From Liolophura sinensis (taxonomy: Eukaryota; Mollusca; Polyplacophora; Chitonida; Chitonidae): a stretch of 64,000 nt of DNA. How positions within the stretch are numbered: position 1 is the stretch's first letter; every line of letters starts with the position of its first letter. Where the stretch lies: the NCBI RefSeq assembly GCF_032854445.1, contig NC_088300.1:15503570-15567569 (forward strand), given 5' to 3'. The translations under genes were made by a program, and so were the position numbers. Shown in pieces: positions 12,301-24,300 of the stretch. The notes beneath the pieces were generated by a model. The model was not told where the DNA came from, did no database searches, and saw only the letters and a program-made list of their open reading frames with translations.

Positions 12301-15300
12301 ATGATGAGGACAGCAGCGCCGTACTCCATGTAATGATCTAGTTTACGTACAACTCGACCTAGCCTCAGGAGTCGTACCACTTTGAGAGCGCTGAACAGAG
12401 TACTGATGCCCTGAAAAACATACACATGAAGTATTTTAGCTATGATGTGTAAAACTTTCTGCTCCTTTATCATGTTAGGAAGTTGTTTTAAAGGAAGTTA
12501 GAGACGTTCTATTAAATTGAGACTTAATTAGGTTTGTTCTCTAAATTTAACATGTTAATAGCTGGACTGAAGGGATAAAAGTTCACTTTGTGTGTTTTGA
12601 CTGATGATGATTATATATTTGTTTATTTGATTCTTGTTCTCTCTGGCCGTGCGTGAGAAGGTCTGTCAGCGGGTTTCCCCCAGGACTTGTCCGGTTTCCT
12701 CCCACTATAATGCTGGCCGCCGGAGTATAAGTGAAATATTCTTGAGTACGGCGTAAACCACCGATCAAATAAATAAATCAAATAAATATCTGATTGTTGT
12801 TTAATGCCATGCCCAAGAATTGTTTACTAATATGATGGATACCAGTTTCATTGCAGAGGAAAGCGGAATGCCTGAGTAGTCGCCAACGTACTCTGTGTAA
12901 TAGTACAGAAAGAGCATAGTCAACCGTTACATAACACTTAGGCTTCAAAAACAATGGAAGCAAAGGAGTCTTGAAAAGAACAGTAATAAATCCAGATCTC
13001 GGAAATCCACAGTTGGCAAAGCAAGCAGCTCAACCACTCCGCTTTGGTATGCTCTCCCTTACTGATTAAAAGCGACAGTCTAATGAAGCTTCAACATTAT
13101 GTTTTACATCGGTGTTGGTTGATGCACGTTTGAACAATCGACCAACAAAAGGTAACGCCCTAACAGGGACAGCGTTGGCCTGTATGCGTTTACTTTCGCA
13201 AACACATGCTTATGATAAATCTTGAGGTCAACGCAACACGTTGCCTTTAATGACATGTCTTACTGTGTTCTCTCTGCTGTTTTCGTTTGAGAGAAATCGT
13301 GAACATCATATTTTAATCATTATTTATTTATCTGCCTGGTGTTCTGCGTCATACTCAAAAATATTTCACTTATACGACAGTGGTCAGAATTATGGTGGGA
13401 TGAAACCGGGCAGATCCCGGTGAAACCAGTCGCAGGTTGATGGCGAACCTTCCCACATAGGGCCGGAGAGTAAGCTGGCATGAGTTGCATTTGAACTCAT
13501 TTCGATCCTAAGCCCCCCTCCCCCCCTTCCCCGATATTTTACAACGAAATGAGTAGGGGAGACAAAGATTTAAATCTTTCTTTAGAACCGGTTTCTTTTC
13601 ATTTCTATAAATAGAGCATCTGACACAAAGGGAATGTCTTGTTCCCTTTATGTCTCTGTGCTGTACGTCTTTATATTGTTAACGAACTTTACTTACATCA
13701 TCTACATACTGGAACGCATTAAAGACGTCATAAGGCAGACATGACAGCAGGTCGATCACAAACCAGCTCTTTAAGTAATTCATGCGGATGATTTTCGGAT
13801 CTGAAATAACTTCTCCGCTAGGCCCAACAAATGTGGTATGAAAGTTCAAAATGATATCGATGAAGAAGACAACATCTACAATGCTGTCGATGACGAGAAG
13901 TGGAACCTGATCCATTGTCTTGTTTTTGAAGGCCACGTTGTATGGGACCATGACGGCGGTGTAGAAAGTTAGACTGAGGATGATCCAATCCCAGATGGCT
14001 TTGAACACGCAGTAATGAAGGATGATATGGGGAGGGGTTTTGGGAGCTTCCTGGCGGTACTGAGGAAGCACGTCCGAGTTGAGGTTCATCATCTGAAAAC
14101 GTCAAGTGAAACAGATTGGGGCAATGGGCCAGAATTACACCAACATTCAAATATGTGACGAGAAGTATAACAAATAATTTACGTCAAGAAAACAAGTATG
14201 AAACAAGCTTAAGTCAAATCTAAAAGAAAACAAAAACACAACTTGTGGTGAAATGCGGTCACAGTTAAGAGCAGCATGTATTAAAAAAAAACGATCCCAT
14301 ATTGAATTTCAGCTGAGTGATTTTTGTCTGAGAAAAAATGGATAAAATTCAAAATTACAAAAATAAGGCATTAGTGGAAAGTTGTCTCCAAGTTAGAATG
14401 ACAGAAATGAAGAAAATCTATGAGTTAGTAATTCATTAAGACGTAAATCTGATTCCACACAGTTATATTATAGGAATGTTCACAACCTTTGGTTTCTCAT
14501 ACAAACAATACATACGCTCGAAAAGGCTACGGTGTAACACAGAATATGAAAAAACGTGAATCTGTCAGACTGTTGAAAATTATCTAGCATCTGATGAAAA
14601 CACTGACACCATTGTTATCATATGCTGTACATTCACGCTGTAAACCAACAAACATAGTCACATGACACGACACAGGCCATCTCGATCTACTTTGGTTTCG
14701 TGGAGAGGAAAAGCGAAAAATATCAAGACTATATTTATGTTTATTGGATACTGGCTAGTTACAGACATCCAAACTGGAACGAATGTCAGTTTACTCTCAA
14801 TTTCGCTCTCAGCCCTGGGTAATTAGCTGAATGGAATCCAAAGCTTTCTTGAATTAAAGACTACTTTTAGCATACGTTTCTTGCAGACTTGTTATCCAGG
14901 TTTTTTCAGTGTTTCATCATACATCCATGAATATTCAGTGGCTGAAGTGTCGAATGAGTGCAAGCATAACATAAGATAACAAAAATTATTTCTATGGAAT
15001 TTATTTCTACCTTCATTATATTTTTTATTATTTTCCAGTTCGATCCAATCTTCACTCTGGTCAAAACCATGGATAAGTGAGTGGCCTGGGTCTAATCAGT
15101 GGAGACAAAGACAACTTACAAGCTGGCACCGGTCATGCAACAGTTCTTCTCATCCTAACTGATACGGAGATGTGTGAGGGTTATTGGGCTAAGGGTGGCC
15201 CACACACCAGCTAGCCGTGTGATTTGGCTAGCCACCATCTTTTTTGTCACGTGTACATCACCAGACGGACACCACACGTTGACAGGAAGTACAACATTTT

Positions 15301-18300
15301 CACTTGTCACAAGTCAGTTAGTTTCTGTCCTCAAGGGGCTGAGTGTTATCAGGAATGAATAGTGACATTCGGACGAATTGTCGTAAAAACTTCAAAACTT
15401 TTTAAAGGCAAATGAATCACTAAAATGAATATATATCATGTCAGATGAATGACCATTGTCCAGGAAAACAGTTCGATTTATTTTTTAAGACTTTTTTCAA
15501 CCTGGTAAAATGCATTCTCCTTTTGGCCATATTGTGACCATTGACAATTACATCAGGTTTTCGCCACTTAATTCAGACTTTCAGACTTTTGCATTCCATA
15601 TATTATGCGCGTATACGGTTATAAGCTTATTCATGAACTATATGAAACAAAAAATATGGATGACCAGAGAAGTAAACCGTAGAATGCATGTTTAACTGTA
15701 ACTTATACTTAACTTTAAATAAAAAGTACTATTTTCTTGGACAATATTTACTGGTGTTTCATATGACATATACCTTCGTTAGTGTTTTCATTGCCTTTAA
15801 ACCCTTTCGCCGCGTCTGATCTGTTTTATATATCGACATGTATATCAATATATCATGAAGACTCAGTCCCATATAGTTGCATGACGCAGTTGTTTGGCCC
15901 GGAATTTCGAATCCAAAATTTCGAATTTCAAGGTCAGGAATTAGACTAAAATTGCGGTCTGGTGAAGTTTCGTCAAAGCAGTTGGTAAGACGTGATGATG
16001 CTGCGCCTACAATGACTAAAACGTGACTAGCACGTCATGATGAGAAAAGATGAAGAGGTGTTTGGAAGAAGAAGGATGATAAACGTGCACATTTGAGAGT
16101 AGAGAAGGTGTGAGTAAAAAATGTAAGCCTAAGTTGAGGTGTTAATGAAACTACCCTGTTAGATTGCGTTATGTCTGCTACCACTGGCCGTGGATTGGTC
16201 GTTCACAAAAGCCAGTCATGCGCACTTCTGACGTGCGGTATTGCGGAAATTCCTCTAAACGTCAGTTACAGCATTTGAAGCAACGTTTGTTATTTTAATC
16301 AGTGGAGCGAGGCTTGAGATAACAGCTTCAACGAAGTTCCGCAGTACGCATGTCAGAGAAAGAGAGGACAGATTACGATAGGACACGTGACAACGTTCTT
16401 ACTTCTGATGGCAATACTAACCTCTGATTGGTTACTCACATTTGCAATTTGTGAAGGCTTGGATGTATCGAATTTGGTGGTTGGCATGTGAGAGGAAAAT
16501 TGCAAAAGGACGGAACGATTCCTCGTCACAGAGCGCGCTAAGCGAGCAAATTTGCTAAGACCAGCTGTGGGAAGAAACAAACATTGATTGCTTGATTTAC
16601 TGATCAGTTCATTCATTCATTTATTGAATATTGACAAAATTAGTTCACTATTTGTTTTTGTCCCTATGTTCCACTATGAGATGTTAGTGATAGCAAATAC
16701 GTAAGAGTATGAAAAAACCTTTGCCAAGCTCTAAGATACATTATCCCTGCAGGACACAAACAATCACTAGAAACGAGATTCGAGTTTAAGGCCTTTGTAG
16801 GCGTTGATGCAGTTGACAGAGCCTGATATAGTGATCAATATGATAGACGTTTAATTATTTGTTTTCTTGATAAGGCTTTGACGTCACCAACATGTTTCCA
16901 TTCATATCACAATGGCGACTGTTTTTGGGTGATGGCGGAACCAATAATATGTGTTTGTGGTCCTGCTTCACTGAAACACCATGCCGAAGACACCCGACAT
17001 GACACCCACTACTACTTGGACTTTTAGCACCAAGGCATAAAGCACTAATCAATGCATCTGATTAGTGGGCCTACTGATTCACCGTGATGGAGAAATGTGT
17101 ATCATTTGCCTCGTAGTGAGAAGTATATATGAAAACGTACCTGTAATAAATAGGATGATGTCTTGTTTTTGTAAGCGTTATATGTAAGTTATGCAGGTGT
17201 TACAAGCATATCGTAAAATCTGGACACCTACACATAGGATCAGGTAAATACCTGGGTATGTTTACGTAAACAACACCTGAACTAATGACCTATGTCCTGG
17301 TATTGAAACGTACTGAAATCATCCTACGGTATCACTTTCTTGGTAACATTGCTATGGTTAGACAAAACGGCACGGTTTGCTTAATGGTGTAACCTGATAA
17401 TGTTGTATGCAGTATGATCAGGTTTCAGGGTGAATAATAAAATGTATGCAGTATTTTGTAAAAGTCTCTGTGTCGTCATTTTGCCTATGGAGGTCTAATA
17501 TCAGCTTCATAAAAGTGCGCATCACTTGGAATCCATGTCAAAGACACCAGGCGGTATACCAGGTTCTAGACGGATCATAAGGTTATACACTGAAAGAAAA
17601 GTTTGCGTCACTTGACTCAAAAATCATATCATATATCAAGTTATATAGTTTATTCCACACAGAAGACTGAGTCATATGACCAGATCAACTGAGTCAAGAA
17701 ACTCATCTGGTTATACTGTGACTCACTTGGTGAGTTGTTCATGGTTCAGCTGATCTGGTCATATGACCAGTTTTCTGAGTCGAATTAGCTCAATTGAACT
17801 ACTCAGATTTTTGGTCAGTTTACCCAAACTGTTCTCCTGGTGTAACTTGACACGGAATTGAACGCGTTTTTTCTCGCTTATGAGATGATAACCAACTGTT
17901 CAGTTCATATAGTCGTTGGAAATGATATAATAACCTTTGGTTCCATCGTCCTCAATCGGCTGTTTCAATGCTGTAATATCCTTAAAAGTGCATAGGAAGA
18001 GCACCACCTGATCTTTCTCATTTTTTATAGGCGCTATATGGAGTAGGAGCCACAACGGTGTCCCTGAAAAATATATAAAAAATAGCTTTATATATAATAT
18101 TAGAAAAACAAGTAACAGCAGGTCTCTGTGCAACCCAGTTACCCTTTAAACAATCAGTATCTATGAGTTCTTATCGCCCGTAGCATTTAATAACCTATGA
18201 TTTTTATCACATTCACTAAACAATGAATGCAATTAAAAGATAAGAGGAAATGCATATAGTGACTTGATTCAGACCAGGTAATACCTGTCAAACTAATTAC

Positions 18301-21300
18301 ATTTGTATATATTGAAAATATACACATGGATGACCACTCTGATTGTTCAGCAACTATTTGAACTTTTCAGTTATATATGGTTGAAATCGCAAAAACAAAT
18401 ATAAACTGAGTGTTTAATGAACATGTGTTAATATTTTTCCACGAAAATTACATTCGATAACACTATCTCGTCCACACTTTCCAGCAAAAACAAATCCATT
18501 CAGCTATGAGTCGCTAATTTTTTGTTAACACGGAGGTTGACTCAACCGCAGCATGTATGTATGTAGAATATGTATACTTGGATTTTTACGTCGTATACAA
18601 CAATTTTTCAGTCATATGAAGACGAGGAGTGATTAAGTCTGTGTACACAAATCATGTCGATGGCACCAGACATGGACACATTACACTGACACAGGTTAAT
18701 CAGTTCTATTTCCTTGCTCTAACCTCTCAGTGCCGACTGCAGCAGTTGGAGAAGGCAGATTGCAGAAGTAGGAGAAGGCAGACTGCAGCAGTAGGAGAAG
18801 GCAGACTCCAGAAGTAGGAGAAGGCAGACTGCAGCAGTAGGAGAATGCAGACTGCAGTAGTAGGAGAAGGCAGATTCCAGAAGTAGGAGAAGGCAAACTG
18901 CAGCAGTAGGAGAATGCAGACTGCAGCAATAGGAGAAGGCACTACTTTTTTATATATGAGAACATGAGCCACTTTCACAGAACTTTTTGTAATATTTCAT
19001 TTACGAGACACATCTGCATAAAAAGTTGAGTCAAACCTAGGCTAAATCACTTTTTGCCTAGTTCTTAAACTCGCTATTATCTTTCTGCAGGAGAAATTAG
19101 GCTGGCTGAGGTTTTTCTAGTCATTAGGAGATCGTGACTCACTATCACGACAGTAAACGAGCTATATACGTTATCTGTTTTGTCTGGGAACTTAATCCCT
19201 AGACAAAGCAACAGACGCACACAATTTCTTGTACGGCAGATGACAAGCTGACTCGTTATCAGCTTTGCAGATAGGAAACTGAGTCGTTATAGTTTGGGGG
19301 ACGGACAGACTTGTGCTTTTTCCTTTTCCAGCAGACGACAAGGTGACTCACTATTTTTCTTGTACAGGAGGATTTCCACTTGCTCTTGGTCCTGTATTTC
19401 GAAGGCTTTCTCCATCCTGGTGACGGTCTCTCTGTCCGTAAGCTCCCCGTACATGAAGCCGCATGTGCTACTGCGTTGCATGACTTCTGCTCTGTTGTAT
19501 CCGGCGAGCTTGCAGAAGCCATCATTACAGTAGACGATGGGGTACTCCACGATCCGAGCGTTGGCCAGCAGGAAACTGCTATCTGTTAGGAACAATAAAA
19601 AGATACCTTTGTAAACAAAATAAATCTGATGTGGAAAAAGAAAGTGAGGCGTAAAAACGAAACCTAGCAAAGACGGTAAGAAACCACCGTATCTCGACTT
19701 CCTATCGTAAGGTTGCAGTCGTATGCTTTTTGTCACACTGGTTAAATTGTTCTATAGTATTTAATGCATTTTCTACTTCAGGGCGGAACATGTGACGTTT
19801 GTAAGACTGGCAAATATATTTTATGTAATTATATAATTAGTTTGTGTTAGTCGTATTGTATTAATAAAATAAGGGCGATTTTGTTTTTTCTTTTCTGTTC
19901 TTTCCTGATTATTCACTCTCTGTTATTCCACCCTCCTGTCGGGTATTTCCAATTATTTTAGGTTAAAATTAAAGCCATGTAGGGGTGTACCTGAAGGATA
20001 ATATCACTCAAAGGAATTCATAAATATGTTTTTTTTTTCTAAACTGTTTTTCGGAAGGTTATATCAGTTGCATTTGCTATCGGCATCTCTAGGTTACAGG
20101 AGATCATGTTCAATCTCTGGGTGAGTTCACAGTCCAGCCAATGGTTTCTTCTCCGGTCGCACGAGGGACGGTCTCCAGCAACGTGGGGATGGTAGCTGGT
20201 TTCCCCTCGGGCTCTGCCCGGTTTCCTCCCTCCATAATGCTGGCCGCCGTCGTAATAAAGTGAAATATTCTTGAGTACGGCGTAAAACACCAATCAAAAA
20301 AATAAATCAGTCAATCGCAAGGTCTTGGGTTCAATCCCATTCTCGGGCTGGAAACTTCTTACATCCCTCTGTTCTTATTGTTCCCCAAGTCTCGGTAGCA
20401 ATAAATGATCGACGGTGGTCTCTTGTGTGGTCTTGCATGAAGTATCTTGGAGATGACTTGCCTTATACATCAGTAACATGTAGGCCTACGTCAATAGCTT
20501 GTTAAGGTCTGCAGTTGACTCCGAACACTCTTCCATCCACAAAACTGGCCACCATTGTATAATTGAGCAATTCTTGAGTGTGACGTTAAACATCAATCAA
20601 ATAAACAAATAAATAAAATAAAAAAAATATGTAAATACTACGGTTATGTATTTCTTCACAATATATTGCCACGGACGTTGCCCCAGACTCATGATGCAAC
20701 GGCTTAGTAAAAATATTTGGACATCAGGTTTATGACTGGAAACCAGCATCTCGCCCCACTCGTAGAAGAAGTGGAAAGTGCTGATATTATCAGATTTTCC
20801 GGCACGCCATCGGCCGTGAATGCGTACAACCTATGCATGTTGGTGTTATATCGTCGTTGCTGTCCATCAAAGAAAGTACTATTTGATTGGATAATTGGGT
20901 AGTTATTAATATTCATCAGCTATTGAGTAGGGTGAATCGGCTGTTTCTGTCTGTTGGATCATAGTAGAAAACGCATCTGTATGCGAAGTGTCGGACATAA
21001 ACTGAAGACGACATGCAGTATGTAAACAGTGGACATCACTTGGTATTGGCAACACATGGCACATTGTATATAGCTTGTCACATAGTATTTGGTAACATGA
21101 CCTTTGGGCAAACATTTTACTTGTTTTTTCAACCCAGTTTGATTTACTGTGAACAAAAGCATATGTACTTCATTAAACGGGTTGATAAAGATAACAGTGT
21201 TTATGGAAAAACAAACCCATGTCAATATCCAAACCAAAACCGCTAGAACAACATAAGAAGCTTTAAACGAATGCATGAAACCCTTATTTGGTTGTTGAAA

Positions 21301-24300
21301 TGATAAGGCTGTACACGTTTGTTAAGCATCTGTGAGACTGAATCATCATCCGACCGAAAATCAAACATGTCGTCTCCCTGTAATTTTATTGGCACTTTTT
21401 AGCTAAACCAAATCGGCCCTTCGTATAATTTCATATCACACCCTGACCCAAATTCTCACTAGATTATTGACTTCCAGTAAAGGGTGTCTCACATGGCCTT
21501 TATTGTTTAAACCACACTTCCTTTATCCGAACATGACTATAGGATGGCTTTTTGACGCAATTTGTTGCTAAGGAACGAGTAAGTTCTGTATTCATGTACA
21601 CACCACAGTGAATCATGTGGCCTGTATACCTGTACGCACCACAGTGAACCATGTGGTCTGTATACCTGTACGCACCACAGTGAACCATGTGGTCTGTATA
21701 CCTGTACGCACCACAGTGAACCATGTGGCCTGTATACCTGTACGCACCACAGTGAACCATGTGGTCTATCATGATTTAACGTCCAGAAATTTCCATGGCC
21801 TATATACAACGGAATGGCGGCTCCGGTGATACCGGAAATCACCATGACAAAGGTCAAATTGTTCACAAACTGTTACAGGTTCCCATGGGAGCAGATGTGT
21901 GTGTCAACCCAGTGCACGGTTACAGAAGCTTTTCTACTGACTACTTATGCAATCTGACATCTATCAGTATGACTTGGTGCTAACTTTCATGAAGGCAAAA
22001 ATCCTTTGTTAGCGAGCCATATATGAGATATGAAAGGCTTTGCGATGACAGGAACGGTTCAGCCTTATATAAACTATGGACTCAAAAAATTTATCTGTTA
22101 AATTTAACAGAAAGTTTGTTAACTGAGTTATGCTAGAATGTATTCTGTTATTATTACACAATATTGTGTAATAATAATATTACACATATTCAACACAATA
22201 TCCTGTTAATCAACAGAATCGTTATATTGAATTAATAGAATATGTTTGTTGTATTCAACACAATAATCTGCAGCAATAACAAAATACATTCTGGCATTAC
22301 TCAGACAAACAGAGTCTCTGTTAAATTTAACAGATCATTTTTTTAAAGTAGACTTTGAACTCTGCATTCATCATTGTTTGCATATAGGTTTACTGACTTC
22401 CTGTAAGAACTTGACCCAAAGCACTAACGGATATCACCAAGTTCTTGTAGACACTAAGACTCCTCCAAAGCTTAAATGATTCTGTGATCTTCAGTTTTTG
22501 TTTCCATGAACGCACAAATCTTCCGTTCGAGAGATTAACGGGAAGTCAAGTGGTAGTGCGTGTCGTCGGGAGACATGGAGTATAATAGAGACGAAGAATG
22601 TGTTGTCGTGCGATGGGTTACCCGACTAAACTCTGCGTAAATACTATCTATAACCAATTCCGGTAACAGCCTATTCTTTGCAAAGAGCAAATTGACAATG
22701 GCATCGATCTGAGTTTCGGAGACGGTTGTCATGGAGCTGCGTGCCTGGCGTTGGTCACGCCACAAAATGGCCGCCGGCGGACATTATACAAAACTCGGCC
22801 AAACCAATATGGTTCTAAATAGAGTAGTTAAATAAGTACTCTCAGACATGTCAGAAAATACACACCAGTCTTTTGTGTAAAACACATTAGCTGTGTTATA
22901 TGTTAAGTAAAATCAGCGGAAAAGTTTCGCACAATTTCCACAATAAAAATGATGGAGTCGTAACGACATCATATTTTCATTCCTTGTGCACAATTACAAA
23001 TAAAGACTCTTTATCTACTGATTAGCAATTAGTGTGTTATGAAAACAGCCTTGACACTCGCGAACATCAACCTTCTTAAGCAAGAACCGGTATATACTCA
23101 CACATTTTTTTATAAAATAATTCGACCAATCACAAACGTCTAATATGAGGATTATAGATCTAATCACATAAATAGACGGAAGGGGCATTACTTGGTGTGG
23201 TGACGTCATCGATTTCAGCGCATGTCTTTTTGTGTGTCTTTTTTATAAAATCCTCTATAAACAGATACAGAACAATTTTATGTAATGTTTGATTTTTTCA
23301 CATTTCGCAAATTGATAACATATACAAATATATCATAATGACGTTCAAATAATTTGATTAACTTTAACCGTAAATTATCCGGACACTTAAATCAATAAAC
23401 CTCATAGTTGATCATCAAAATCCAAAATCTTACCAGCTAATGTATTTCTATCTATTCAGTCATAATTCAGGCGTAATATTTTCTGTTTTATATGTGATAT
23501 AAAACAGAAAATATTACGCCAATCTTCACTGGACTGGAAATGACTGAATGGATAGAAATACATTAGCTGGTAATGTATGTGATATAAAACAAAATATTAC
23601 GCCAATCTTCACTGGACTGGAAATGACTGAATAGATAGAAATACATTAGCTGGTAAGTTTTTGGATTTTGATGATCAACTATGAGGTTTATTGATTTAAG
23701 TGTCCGGATAATTTACGGTTAAAGTTAATCAAATTATAAATTTCACAGAAAATTTAAAGAATGGAAAAGACAGTATTCAGAACAGCTGAGAAGAGATCTA
23801 GCAGCAGAGATGTTATGCTAAGTATATATTCTTATCTACTCGTGGAAATAATTGCACTTCATTTCTTCTGACTACATGTATTCATGAAAATGACGTGGTA
23901 TTGCCTTTTGTGTTCAAAGTATTTGTTAGCAATGATTAATAAATAAAACTGGAACTCGGAGACAATCGGAAGATTCTAAAAACGATATATATGTAACGAA
24001 AGATTTTTCCAGAAAAAATACGCGGGAGATTTCATCTTTAATATGATAAAATGTATCGTCCTCAGATGATGTAAAACAAATGTGATATTTCTTTTCAAGC
24101 AGCATATTTTACTGTTTACATGTATGAAACTCAGCTTGTCAATGCCCAGGGGTAAGTCATAACGGAAAAATTGTACTGCCAGAGAAAGAAAAAAGTGTGC
24201 CTGTACTCCACAATATGTGGGCGTTGAATATAAACGATGTGTAGGCATTCTGCATTTCCTGTTCCTTCCAGCTGACATATAAAGGCCCCCCAACAACTTC

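Larger units (their letters stand above)
12411..13696 (-). other. eag: eag intron 5
   Basis: GTAAGT...TTCAG intron of 1286 nt, largely built from two oppositely oriented group A copies (12640-12790 plus, 13345-13500 minus). Confidence 0.9.
16565..17934 (-). other. eag: eag intron 3
   Basis: GTTATT...CCACAG intron of 1370 nt. It carries a group B fragment (16860-17045) and a MITE (17588-17842) that ends 92 nt from the weak exon 3 donor. Confidence 0.88.
18064..19351 (-). other. eag: eag intron 2
   Basis: GTGAGT...TTTCAG intron of 1288 nt holding a group B element (18580-18734) fused to a 23-bp minisatellite (18735-18941). Confidence 0.9.
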
